From: Zoroaster sp. YZ-2022
Lineage: Eukaryota; Echinodermata; Asteroidea; Forcipulatida; Zoroasteridae
DNA length: 64,000 nt
Assembly: GCA_029582265.1 (NCBI GenBank)
Contig: CM055821.1
Span: 39,999,004 to 40,063,003 of the forward strand
Reading direction: 5' to 3'
Below the pieces are notes generated by a model. The model did no database searches. It worked only from the letters and a program-made list of their open reading frames with translations, and had not been told where the DNA came from. The first letter of the stretch is position 1. Every line of letters begins with the position of its first letter. Below are positions 47,369 through 59,129 of this stretch, one piece after another. The position numbers were made by a program, and so were the translations under genes.

Positions 47369-48139
47369 ATGTTGTTGTTCTTGCTTGACGTGATGAGCGT
47401 TCTGGGCATCGTTTTAGCGATTGTAGTATCTGGCTCAGAGGCTTGCTCCTCAGCTCTTGAATGTTGCCCTCCGAGTTGGCAGCGTTGGGGTGACTCGTGT
47501 TATCGCCTCACTCCAGTAGGTGCTACCTGGGAAGATTCTCGGTCAGCTTGCCGGGAAATGAGAGGCGAGATGTTTGCCCCTCGCTCGCTCCAACAAAATG
47601 AGTTTCTTATGAGTACGAGACCACAGAAGACAAACCCTGAGTTTTTGTGGGTGGCTTGCAATGATATGGAAGTAGAAGGAGAATGGAAGTGTGAGGGGCA
47701 GGAAAAGGGCGAGACCTTCTTGAACTGGTATCAAGGAGAACCAAATAGCATTGGAAATGAGGACTGTGCTGCCATGCGGTATCTATCAGACAGGGGCAAT
47801 GTGATTTATGATGGAGAGTGGATTGACTTACCGTGTGACGGACTTCATCAAGCTGTCTGTGTTCTACGCCTAAAACTACCCCATCACTACTGCTTCACTT
47901 TCAGCGATGACCGTCAACTTCTCAACGCGTGCCTTGTCGATCACGTCATCCGAGAGTTTGTTACCAAGAGTATCATGGACTGCGGCTCGGCCTGCACCGT
48001 GGAGCCTAGATGTCGCTCCTTCAACATGAAACAGACCAATGAAGAAAAACACCTGTGTCAGCTAAACAACGCTACCAGCTCCGATGACCCTGCCAATTTC
48101 AAGAAAACTGATTCATTCTGTATCTACTCAGATTTGTAA
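47369..48139 (+). CDS. Secreted C-type lectin with C-terminal PAN/apple domain
   Basis: A 256-residue protein from an unspliced frame. Residues 1-25 form a hydrophobic signal peptide ending at SGSEA. The C-type lectin domain spans about 33-166: CPPSWQRWGDSCY, the conserved cysteines C61, C133, C156 and C164, EPN at 124-126 (the mannose-type sugar-binding triplet) and WID at 151-153 in place of the usual WND. The second part (175-251) has seven cysteines spaced as in a PAN/apple module (CGSACTVEPRCRSFN, CQLN). It is probably an extracellular carbohydrate-binding protein, perhaps in immunity or adhesion; ligand and role are inferred. The ATG at 47369 gives a clean signal peptide. AATAAA lies at 48435-48440. 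The gene follows the gap, so an upstream noncoding exon cannot be excluded. Confidence 0.85.
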   Translation: MLLFLLDVMSVLGIVLAIVVSGSEACSSALECCPPSWQRWGDSCYRLTPVGATWEDSRSACREMRGEMFAPRSLQQNEFLMSTRPQKTNPEFLWVACNDMEVEGEWKCEGQEKGETFLNWYQGEPNSIGNEDCAAMRYLSDRGNVIYDGEWIDLPCDGLHQAVCVLRLKLPHHYCFTFSDDRQLLNACLVDHVIREFVTKSIMDCGSACTVEPRCRSFNMKQTNEEKHLCQLNNATSSDDPANFKKTDSFCIYSDL

Positions 48140-49545
48140 ATCGACTAGTTATAAACTATATGACACCAACCCAGGACTGAACCATAAACACTACACTGGT
48201 TTCTCATGGAAACAGTATAACAGGGAACATTGACAATGAAACGCCGAGTTACTTGTATGTACGCGATTAGTCTCCTGAAGAAACAGAATGAACTGACCTG
48301 GGAAAAAAAGGTAATTCATGTTTGAATTTTTTTAAATTCCCTCATCCAAAGGAAAATAATTGTTTCTTAATTATTAACACTGCAAGCCAAACTTATTTGG
48401 TGTAGCTGAAACTATGTGTAATCAATGGGATACCAATAAATCATAATAATTATTGAGGAAAACCTGAATAATGACACATGACAGAATTGTCTTCGTCACT
48501 TGATTAAAGGGTCTAGGAAGTTAATTCACTTTTAATTCACGCTTAACATGATGTTTGTGTCACCAACGTTAGGAAATTTGAATTAAGAAATGAAATAAAA
48601 CAAATCATAAACAAGATATATTAATAAACAAGGAATATTGTTGTCTTTTTAAAAGCAATAATTGATTTATGGTAAAACTGCTTCTATTACGCCCCTATTT
48701 CATTGAATCAAGATATACATTAAACAACCAACATGTGAAAGTTTCATTGTATTACGTTGTGACTTGAATGAGAAAATAATGAAATTGTATTCAGATTTGT
48801 TGTATTCATTCTAATACAGAATTTAGGAAAGAGTATTCTTTCCTAAATTCAAAATGGACATTATTTCATTTTCTTAAAAGTAACAACACCTCAGAAAAAT
48901 ATTTATAGGGAAGATTGATACACAGAAAATATTGGAGTGTTTGTAGAACAATATTAGATTTATTATGAATATTACTTTTTAAACGTAACTGCTTGTAGTT
49001 TAAGATTCAACTTTAAGTATCAATGCACAGAAATTTCATGTCTGAAAAATGCTTGTTTTAAACTGCGATTTAAGTCTGTAAAATGTTTGTTTTATACTAC
49101 GATTGTGGTAGTATTACCTTCAGGGCTGTAGGGTGTGAGGTGGGGTGTGATACCCCTAGTATCGAGTCTCAGTCGGCAAATCGAGCCTCAGTCGGCAAAA
49201 TGGAGCCTCACTTGGCAATTAGACTACAAAATAAAGGAATTTTTTCGGGAAAAATGTTCTACATGCCCTCTCGTCCCTACCCCTCGAAAATCCACACGTA
49301 TACCCTTGCCCTTAAACTGATTTACGTATACCGCCCCCTCGTCAAGACTTTCACCCCCTCCTCCCAAGATTACACCTTCACTACGGTCCTGGTAACCTTT
49401 ATCCTCACTGCATTTAGTTTACGATTCAACTTTTAGTACTGATGCACAGACAATGTTTTAAACTAAGATTGATGTGTAAACTTCAAGGCAGTGTACGCTA
49501 TTGCTAATGAGTGAATTATTATGCAAAACCTTGATTGGTTTTAAA
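48140..49545. other. 3' flank of the lectin and repeat debris
   Basis: 48720-48860 is an unexpanded copy of the repeat that hosts the 37-bp minisatellite (ACATGTGAAAGTTTCA, GAGAAAATAATGAAATTG). 49159-49219 holds three units of about 20 bp containing GCCTCAGTCGGCAAA. A frame at 49083-49436 covers this and a C-rich tract and is not convincing. Confidence 0.45.
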
Positions 49546-49549
49546 ATCG

Positions 49550-51617
49550 TAATGGATAATAATAATTAATAATTTATTCATTTATATTGCGCAAATATCA
49601 ATTATAAAATTTTCAAATGCGCATTACAATAGATAACTACTACAACTATAATGATGATAATAAAAACGAAACTATGTACAACTATCAATTAAATCTATTA
49701 TAAAAGATATTAAAAAGCTAAATCAGAAAACTAGTAGTTGTCTTAATAATTAATAAATAATATAACAATACAAATAAAAAATTGTATATATATATAATGT
49801 ATTTAAAAAGTTCTAAAAAGGAAAGTCTTAACAGACGTCTTAAAAGCTTTAATGCAAGTGATGTTCCGAATTTCATTGGGGAGGTTGTTCCACAATTTCG
49901 GCGCCGCTACACTGAATGATCTGTCCCCCAATGTTACCATTGATTTGCCCTTAGGGGGCACAAGTACTATGCTGTCTTGTGAGCGTAAGTTATGTCTAGT
50001 TGAATGTCTAATGGTAATAAGGTCTGAAATATATTGTGGGGAGAGCCCATGAATAGCTTTAAAAGTCATTAAAAGTATCTTAAAATAAACGCGCTGCTTC
50101 ACAGGCAGCCAGTGCAGTGATCGCATAAGAGGCGTTATATGGCAGAACTTACTTTCCTTAAAAATTAGGCGCGCTGCTGCATTTTGAATCCTTTGAAGTT
50201 TCTGTAGCTGGTATGATGGTATACCGTAAAATAAACTATTACAGTAGTCGAGCCTAGATGTGATAATTGCGTGGATAAGTGTCTCAGTGGCCTCCCTGAA
50301 GAGGTACCGTCTAATTCTTCTAAGGTTATATAAATAGTAAAACGCTGCTGAGCATGTCCGTCTGATATGAGTGTCCATAGATAAGTTCTTGTCAAGCCAC
50401 ACCCCTAAGTTCTTGACCGGGGCTTCCGCAAGGGCGGTTTCCTCAGTGCCAATTGAGATGCTGCCTATATTCACTTTTTCAAGCTGTTGCCTTGTTCCAA
50501 TTATGAGGAATTCTGTCTTTCCATCGTTCATCAAAAGCTTATCCTTAGACATCCAACTCTTTATATCATTTACACACAGTTCCATGTTCCTGACAGCTTC
50601 AAGATCCCCATTTTCTTCACTAGGGCTGAAGGAAAGATATAATTGTGTATCGTCAGCGTAACAATGGACGCTGGGAAGATGCTCCTTCATGACATTGAAA
50701 AGTTCACTTGCATAGATGGTGTAGAGGAGGGGACCGAGGCATGACCCCTGTGGGACCCCCCAATGTAAGTCGAACTTCTCAGACACCGATCCATGAACGA
50801 CAACTTTCTGTGACCTGCCCTTAAGATAGGATCGGAACCACTGCAGGGGAACCCCATCGACACCCAGCTTGGTTGACAAGCGCTCTAACAAAATGTCATG
50901 ATCGATGGTGTCAAAGGCGGCGCTGAGATCAAGTAAAACCAGAAGCGTCACGTGTTGCTTGTTCATGTTAAGCAAAATGTCATTCGTAATTTTCATTAGC
51001 GCTGTTTCAGTGCTGTGATTTTTCCTGTACGATGATTGGAGGGAGGGGTACAAGTTGTTAACAGTCATGTGACCATGTGTCTGATTGTAGGCGGCTTTCT
51101 CAGTGAGCTTTGAAATGAATGGTAAATTACTCACTGGTCTTAAGTTTTTGTTAATGAAATCAACTCCAGGTTTTTTCAGTAGGGGGAATACCAAGGCTTC
51201 CTTCCAGTCACCTGGAAAATGACCCGATTGCATGGAAACAGTCACAATCTTTGTCACAACAGGCAAGAGACAGTCACATTCACTGACTAATTTAGATGGC
51301 ATGGGGTCGAGAGGACAGGTTTTCCGTGACGAGCTCTTAACCAGTGAGACAACATCCTCTTCAGATAACAAGTCAAACTCAGACAATGGCGACGCGCTGT
51401 CCGTAGTAGCTGCTATAGAAGATTGACCTCCGTCCACAACCAAGTCCGCCCCAGTGTCAAACTTTTCCCGAATATCGGCGATCTTTTGATAGAAAAATTT
51501 ACCAATCCTGTTGGCACACGCAGTGCTATCTGAAACAGGTGGCAAATCACGAATCCCCGATCGATTCATAAGCTTCATGGTGGTACTGAAGAGCTTCTTT
51601 TGGTCAGCGCTATGCGA
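49550..51617 (-). mobile_element. 5'-truncated CR1/L2-like LINE
   Basis: The open frame 51578-49803 (591 residues) covers most of the reverse transcriptase: AAFDTIDHDILLERL, GVPQGSCLGPLLYTIYASEL, the catalytic YADDTQLYLSF, KNLGVWLDKNLSM and the C-terminal LWNNLPNEIRNI. The frame extends upstream of the first ATG (DQKKLFSTT) to about 51617, where homology stops, so the endonuclease and 5' end are missing. The 3' region to about 49550 has GCGCAATATAAATGAATAAA and an ATT-rich tail, read on the minus strand. The frame is uninterrupted, so the insertion is fairly young. Confidence 0.88.
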
Positions 51618-52004
51618 TCATGTGAACGTATTCCATCTTTTTCGAGAAAACGTGAAAAGTATGTTGAAATTTAGAAATTTGAAAAATGTCACTCAGAGTG
51701 ATAATTTTCTACATTAGAATGCATACAGTCAAAGCTTAATAAATTTGTACAGGTAATTTTGTATAAATATCTAATTACTCTTACAAAAGTATGGATGCAT
51801 TAATAGGCATTTTACCAATAATGTACACGACCTTTAATGATATAAACAATTTAAACAAATCAAAATAGAAATAAAAAATAAGTATACCATAAGTTAACCA
51901 TTGGTGACATTAGTTCGTATAACATTTTGTAGATTGAAATGATCCGTTATATTTCTCAGCAATTTGATCGATGTATAGAATATAATTTGTGGACGTAATT
52001 ACTG
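51618..52004. other. AT-rich flank, nothing recognised
   Basis: No frame, repeat boundary or motif was found. Confidence 0.35.
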
Positions 52005-52008
52005 TTAA

Positions 52009-52253
52009 AGGGTAGGTACAACATTGGTAACGTTGGCAAAACTGCTTCTTACTTCAACCAATCTATAAGGAAATTGTTTAAACAAAACATTTACAATTCT
52101 TCAGAAAACACATATTTTTCGTGTTTTCTTTGAAATGAGAGGACTTTGGATATAATAATATATCAGAATGATTGGTACATTTACTAAAGTTAGTCTTTGA
52201 ATAATAATTCAGTCATTTTGTAATCATGTAATTACCAATGTTGTACCTTCCCT
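52009..52253. mobile_element. 245-bp MITE with TTAA duplication
   Basis: AGGGTAGGTACAACATTGGT at the left and, inverted, AGGGAAGGTACAACATTGGT at the right. TTAA stands at 52005-52008 and 52254-52257. Fragments with the same end occur near 28603 and 53630. Confidence 0.85.
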
Positions 52254-53210
52254 TTAAACCATGCTTTGGTGTAATGTTTTTTTTTAAATATATATTTTAC
52301 CAGCATTTTTTTTCATTTGTTTCCTCTAAAAACAAAATTGCTTTAAAACAAATCACGAGGTGCATCTTTTTATGATGAGTCTCATCAAAGTATTTGCTTT
52401 CTTTACAAAAAGAACGCTTTATGAGAATCAAAGGAGATATACAGAAACCAACATGACTGTGAATGTTTCAGCTCATTTCATTGTCTCATTAACAAGAAAA
52501 TAGTGAAATGCATTTAGATTTGTTTGCATTTATTCTAAGGTGGAAAATGAATCGATAAAATAAAAATGTCAGAAGGAACAATTTCTCAGGATGTTTGGTA
52601 TAAACAATCACTAAATTCACACTATGTTTTGACTGTAATTCAGTCATTTTGTAATCTGGTAATTAAAGGAGCACCTTTTGTTGTTAAAGAAGAACATTTC
52701 CTCTAAAATAACAGCAAACACGGAGAGACATTTATATCGATTAATGATTGCAACAATCAAAATTACTCTCAATAGAGTTCTTACAAAATGTATCCTTTTC
52801 AAAAGTCACGTTTTTATGCTCAAGCATGGTATAAAATACTTTCACCTTTCATTCACCTTGAAACATTCAAGGGATTGTGGTTACTAAACATTACTGAAGC
52901 GCGTTTCTGCCTCTATACAATAATTGCGACGTAAATAATTCATTGATTTAGGAGGAGAAACAGAGAATGGTTCCGATTAAAAAGAAAATGATGGTAAACT
53001 AATACTAAAAGCCTGTTATATAGCGTATTAAATGTGTCATTGGTGTCGGTGAAACCTGTACTATCAGTTTATTTCTATAATATTAAATACACAATGAAAA
53101 TGGACATTGTGCAAGCAGAGTATAAATTATGTTTGTATTGAGGTTTGAGAGACTATTATGCCAAAACATCAGGACACAAGGGGTTGTGTTTTGGATGAGG
53201 GGGACTGAGG
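52254..53210. other. Repeat debris, no gene
   Basis: 52455-52560 is another unexpanded relative of the minisatellite host repeat (GAAAATAGTGAAATGCATTTAGA). The rest is AT-rich. Confidence 0.4.
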
Positions 53211-53213
53211 GGT

Positions 53214-53385
53214 AGGGGTGGTCTTTGGGAAGAGGGTGATTGTCGGGGCTATTGGCCGGAAGAAGGGGTCATGTAGGGTTGGTGTTTGGGAAGAGGGTGA
53301 TTGTTGGGGCTATTGGCAGGAAGGAGCTAGGGGTCATGTAGGGGTGATGTTTGGGAAGAGGGTAATTGTTAGGGCTATTCCAGAC
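53214..53385. repeat. Minisatellite of 62-65 bp, about 2.7 units
   Basis: TTTGGGAAGAGGGT starts three units about 62 and 65 bp apart; each continues GATTGTTGGGGCTATT and GGGGTCATGTAGGG. Confidence 0.8.
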
Positions 53386-53624
53386 CTTCAAAATGAAATG
53401 CTACTAGAGGGCGCGATTCCAGGCAATGGAGTACAGACAAAAATACATTACAGCAAACATAGGGACTTGATGTCAACGCTACGTTCATATAATTATATGG
53501 ATGTAAACTATAGCGGACGCCCTTGGAATAAAGGAAGACCAATGTCAACTTTGACTTATATATCTAGAGATTCTTCTCCGTGAACCACAAATATATGCGT
53601 GGATTGTGATGCCAAAAAGGTTTT

Positions 53625-55430
53625 AAAGGGACAGTACAATATTGGTAATGTTGACAAAACTGCCTCACCGCGTTTGCTTAGGCTATTCTTTCATAATCAA
53701 GATTCATTAAACAGCTAACATGTGAAAATTTCAGCTCAATATGGCAGTGGTGGATTCAGGGAGTCAAAGGGGGGGGGCCTGTGCCTCCCCCTTTTTAAAA
53801 TCAACCATGTACAAAAATTCAAAATTTACCATTATTTCCATCTACTTTGGGGGGCTATGTGGCCCCCTTTCTGCGAACCGAAAAAGCATGCACATTAATT
53901 TTTTTTCGATCAGTAAACACTAACATGGAATATATGTTGATCTTATTAAGAGTAACTAACATTCAGAGTTGAAAATCACTTAACATCGGATTTGCAGGTA
54001 TGTTTGATACCATCAACACCTTTGCATCAAGAAAGTTGTATGTAAACCTGTGATCAACGGTTATCAAAAACTGTTGACATAGATTATCAATTAGCGATTT
54101 CCAATTCAAATTACCACCACTAAATATCGTCCTTTCAAACACAGAATTTGAGAATTTTCGGACATTTCGGAATTTTTAAAATTTGTTTAGAGACTTTTGT
54201 TTTCAATTATTTTTATATTTGAAATTGGAAGTGACTAATCAGTCGTTTCCGAACGTTATATAAAGTGCTACCAGGCCCAACAGTGGAGGGGAGCAAAAGT
54301 GGAGGGAATGTTTAAACCATTCTGAAAGTACAGCGCTAAATAAAGTAAGCAATACTTGTAAAGAGGACATAGGCTACACTTATGTATGGTATGAATTTTA
54401 TAATAATAAAAAAAACAGTGAAAGTTGTTCCATGGTGGTGGTTGATATTACTAATGTTTAACCTCTTTTTCACCAATTGCTTTTACTTGATGGAGAGAAT
54501 AAGGTTGTTATTTTCACATTTCAAATACCCCATACATTGTACAGAATGTACTCGTGACTTGTAGTGTGAGTACATTTTTATATGTACGAGTACTTATTCA
54601 TGAGTACGAGTACGAGTAAATGGACATAATTTTGTCCACGAGTACGCGTACGAGTAACAGGAACATTTGCTTGTTTTGCATGTATTTGGTTCATATAATT
54701 GTAATCTAAATAACACAACTCAAAACTAGACATGTTATGTGTTTGTCACGTGGACAAACACAGGGCTGTTTCGGGGTTTTTGTGGTAGTTTGGATGTGAA
54801 CTGCGAATACAATAATGAAACCTGTTTGTTAGGTAGCAAAGACGGAAGGGATTGGGATGTTGTTATTGGTTTTGTTATGAAACTGGAGATGCGGGGATTG
54901 GTGACATTTCTGTTGAATCTTTGAGTTCACATGTGCAGTGAAATGTGAATACGTCATGATGAGGTCAGCTGATTTTGTACCTAATAACATAATTATTGTT
55001 ATGCATTAACAAAGATATTTTGATTGCGGTTGAATGTGTAGTTTATTTAAGTACGTGTAGAAATAAACCTTTGTGGAAATGTTATGTGGTTTGTGAGGAT
55101 GTTATCATATGTATAATACATCGGTATGTACGTATAATACGTTGCTGTGCCTTTGAACATGGAAACATTTGAAGATAATAGTATTGAAATTGTAGGTGAC
55201 GTCATGTGAGTGGTACGTGATGATGTGAGGATGATGGTACTTGATATATTTGATATTAGGGAAGTTATTCGTGAAGTGACTAATTCTTAAGACTGTGAGA
55301 TCTTTTGTAATAGTTGGGAAAAGAAAAAAATTACATTTTGATATTGTGAATATGTGGTGTCGATGTTTTGATAGAATTGTAAAGATGTACGCCCTACCTA
55401 ACGGAGTACAAAAAGAATTATTGAACAAAA
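53625..55430. other. Transposon ends and AT-rich sequence, no gene
   Basis: 53630-53735 is a fragment of the TTAA MITE family and its neighbour repeat. CAGTGGTGGATTCAGGG at 53746 followed by G and C tracts looks like one end of a hAT-type element. 54555-54655 contains repeated GAGTAC units. The minus-strand frame 55464-55105 is low complexity. Confidence 0.35.
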
Positions 55431-56465
55431 AAATTACTATAAAATCGTATGATGACGTCATCATGACACCACATCAATTTTCATCTATAACACATTCCGG
55501 CCTACTAGCATTCCACGATTGAACCCAATCGGACCTACAGTTCTCTAAATATAGGACCTTAGAATATGCACCTTTAAGATGACGTCACGTGACACGTGAT
55601 GACGTTATGATGACGTAAAAGTTCGGCACACAGGTTTAAAGGCAATCGGTTGGATAAAAGTAGCCAAAGTGCCGGTATGAAAGAAAACGTGTACAAATGA
55701 TGGGATTATTGACGTCTATATTCACGATTACCGATGTCCCTTCTGGGCCACCATACATGATTGGTACATGCTGTAGCTAGCACCGCGCTGCAGGACCGTA
55801 TAACGTATTGCAGCGCGCCACACAAAATTGTACGTTCGAGTGTAGAATAAATTCACAACGCGCCACATCACCTCCACGGTTATACTGCCTTCCCAGAATT
55901 CTTATGTTTTTATATTGTTTTTCTGTAAATATTGATATGGTTGTCATTTTACACCCGAGTGAGCTACGATCGTAAAAATTTGTAATTAGGTAGACGAAAA
56001 TTTAATGATTACATGTTCCTAAGCTTTTTGCCATAGGAGATTGCTAAGAAAGCTTGAATTTAATCACCTCCAGATGACGTCACGAAAATTTCACTCAAGC
56101 AGAAGCATTTTTGTCATGTGACAAATACTTTGCAATTGAAATCATCTACGCAACTGCATTGATTCTTCAGATATGGGCTTCACAAAGTGACTAATTAAAT
56201 ATTCATTAGAGTCATAGTTTGAAAACTAATGACGTCATCATGACGTACAAGTTCGGCACACATCTTCAGTGGACGGTCAATGCATGTGCCAATTTTGAAA
56301 TTTATCGAAGTTGAAAAAGTGCCCAAAGTGCCGGTAAGAAAGAAAACGTGTACAAATGCTATGGGCAACATGCTGAAAAAGAAAAAAAAATTACGAAAAC
56401 AAAGGCCGTTTCGGAAAACTTCTGAAACAGCCAATAACATTCCGTTAAAGTCCACATTAGTATAG
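55430..56465. repeat. CRE-rich duplicated repeat
   Basis: TGACGTCA occurs near 55453, 55581, 56074 and 56231, often as TGATGACGTCATCATGAC. GTTCGGCACACA, AAAGTGCCGGTA and GAAAGAAAACGTGTACAAATG recur in order at 55620-55700 and 56250-56360, so two diverged copies are present. Confidence 0.6.
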
Positions 56466-57680
56466 TGGACAAATATATTGGGAAAACAGGGGCGGATCCA
56501 GGGGCTCGAAAAAGGGGGACAAACTGCAAATACGTATGGTAAATTTACGTGCACGGCGATGTATAAAGGGCCATGCCACCTTCGGCCCCCGTGTATCCTC
56601 CAATGTGTGAACATTATGAAACAGTCAATAAGACAAATGGACCATATTAAAATAGCAATTACACAGCCAGTGTGTACTGTAATGTTATATTATTTGCTTT
56701 GATGAATAATAATATACTGTCGATTTCATTCTATTTTCAGGATAGAATGACATTGAGGGGATTTAGAAAGAAAGAAAAAAAGTCGCAGTCTTTTATATAA
56801 AAAGGGTTACCATGACAATGCGTGTGTATCATCGATAATAATTACAGACCCGTCGTTAAGCCAAGGACAGACATAAATCTGTTCTCGAGAAAATCAAATA
56901 GACGGATCGTGTTTGTGATTAACATTCATGGAGAACATTTCGCAAGCTGTGACCATCTGTGTCAGCTTAAGATAAGATTTAATGATGATATGATGTTAAT
57001 GGGCCAACCAAAAAAAGGCATCGGTTTAAACCAGTTCCTACACTTTTGTCAGAAAGAGAAAATAATCTAAATGTTTTATTTTATTTATTTAAGGCGTTGT
57101 TTGTTGGGTGTTTGTTTGTTTGGTTGGGTTTTTTTGGCGGGGGCTGTAGTGCAGAAAAGGGTAATATTTTGTAAAATCGCTAAAGACGAGTGAAATGTAC
57201 CAATCTTATCGTCACAATAAGGGTTATTCACTTAATAACTGTTTTGGTGTACATTAATAGATGTTCACAGTCCCTATACAAATTCAAGTTACAACATTAT
57301 CCATGTGTTTTAAATGATATGCATCACCGTCATAGGCACCATACTATTCCAGTTAGGTCATCATGTTATCATTTTCATGGTGATCTTAAGTTTGTTGACT
57401 ATCCTGCATTGGTAGTACGCACATTATTTTTCGCTTTTTCTGGTTTCCAAGCTGGGATACCGTTGTGTGTAATTAATTTTAACCTAACTTCCTTGATAAT
57501 TTATAATTTCTTGCCTAAATCCTTAAACAAAAGAGTTGTCAATGCATGCTTCTGATGATCGTTGGAAACAGCACGTGCGAAGTGGGCGATATTGGAATTA
57601 CGTCGCAATTACCAACAGGATAGTTAATAAAGGAAATTAAATCGCATTACCGCACTACAGCTGGGGTCGTACATTTTCTA
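56466..57680. other. No gene recognised
   Basis: CAGGGGCGGATCCAGGGG at 56488 is a hAT-type end without a visible partner. Frames at 56822-57070 and 57190-57555 (121 codons) have no recognisable motif. Confidence 0.35.
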
Positions 57681-57949
57681 CTATAGGTTTTCTCAGCCAA
57701 TTTAAAAACTTTTTTCTTCATTTTCGTTAAAGAACATTCAAATTCACGCCGTTTTTACTGATCCGATCAAATTAGGGTTTCTTGTTTTAGATTGTTGCGT
57801 TTCTAGGCAGTCATTATTTCGTTCATTCATAATTGATTTTAGATTTCATGACTTCAATTATGTCATCCTTCTTCTTCTTCACCTTCCCAACTCTTCTCCA
57901 GACAATAACTTTGAATTGAAGCTGAATTGAACCTTGAAACTCGACAGAT

Positions 57950-58180
57950 ACTTGAACCTCCAACATAAAGACGGCACCCGAACAATGACGTCATTGGTTG
58001 TTGAATTACATTAATTCAAAGTTAATTATTACAAAAAATCATAACACCTGAACGACACGATGGATTTTTACAATCTAGACATCGGAAAGGTGTTGAATTA
58101 TCGGAAAAAATTACACAGACATGACCACAATTTGACCTTGTCTTTCGGTTCAAACTGGAAGTTGATGTAAAAAAATATTA
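57950..58180. repeat. Diverged copy of the CRE-containing repeat
   Basis: AACAATGACGTCATTGG, AAATCATAACACCTGAACGAC and GACCTTGTCTTTCGGTTCAAAC follow the order of 27880-28230 with lower identity. Confidence 0.5.
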
Positions 58181-58240
58181 CCCAGCCTCGTTTTGAGGTC
58201 TATAGCCAACACAAAAGGGAATTAGGACATGCGTCCTATG

Positions 58241-58284
58241 CACTGATCTCTATTATACTGACAATACTATAATAGAGATCAGTG
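58241..58284. repeat. Perfect 17-bp hairpin
   Basis: CACTGATCTCTATTATA and TATAATAGAGATCAGTG surround a 10-base loop. One arm recurs alone at about 41353. Confidence 0.75.
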
Positions 58285-58636
58285 GTCCTGTGTATAAAAT
58301 GACACTTGACCCTTGGCCTCCTCAACTATATAAATGATGATGTCATAATATTTGACAGCGCCCTCTTGCGACAAGTTTAAAATATTGTTATTATTTTCCC
58401 GTATGTCAAATTCGTGGGGGTGATCCTATGGACCATCCCCCGGGCCAAAAAGTGGGGGTATATAATCCCCCCGCCCCATCCTCGCGATTTACGCCCGTGC
58501 AAGACAGGGAGTTACGATGGTATTACCCGTAAACCTGGTCAATATTATCATATCCTATACCATTCACACAACGGCTGTGCCTCATGCGAAACAAAACTTT
58601 CAGTTATGGATGATTGCGGCTCATAATAACTGATAT

Positions 58637-59126
58637 TATAGGTTTTCCCGGCCAAGTTTGTCAATTTAGCAGCCAATTTCAACGCACTGAAATTCACACT
58701 GTTAAACTTGTTTTTCCATGGTTCAATTTCAAACATGTAGTAGCAATTGGTTTACTCATTGCCACTTTATTAATGTTCGTCGAAGGATAAAGTTTATACT
58801 GTTGGCGAGTATTTTTAAACTGGATGCGCATTTTTTTTATTGCATAAATAAAGATTGGTGAGAATCTTTTTTTTTTAAATTCCCATTTTGCGAAATTAAT
58901 TGCTTGTAAACGAAATTGAAAATGAAACTCAAGTGCAAATCCTCATTCAAGCCAATCTGGCGAAATTGAATGACGGATGTGCACCACTAAAATGAATGAC
59001 GCAAATCCGAAATGTAATGTCTTTAAACGAAATTGAATGCAACCGGATGAGCAAAATCGCTTTAATACGAACACATGAAAACGAATTTGAATGCTAAATT
59101 GACGAACTTGGCCGGGAAAACCTATA
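58637..59126. mobile_element. Foldback element with TATAGGTTTTCCCGGCC ends
   Basis: TATAGGTTTTCCCGGCCAAG (58637) is inverted at 59107-59126, and the arms match through GTCAATTTAGC for about 32 bp. TA lies outside either end, so a TA duplication (mariner-like) is possible but ambiguous. The right interior repeats GAAATTGAATG. Confidence 0.75.
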
Positions 59127-59129
59127 TTA

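Noticed and set aside
49803..51578. Host reverse transcriptase gene
   Set aside because: LINE motif order, abrupt 5' truncation and an AT-rich LINE-type 3' end show it is a retrotransposon insertion.
55105..55464. 119-residue minus-strand frame rich in His, Ile and Tyr
   Set aside because: Low-complexity composition and no conserved pattern.
57190..57555. 121-residue plus-strand frame
   Set aside because: No motif, paralogue or splice context; length is possible by chance in this composition.
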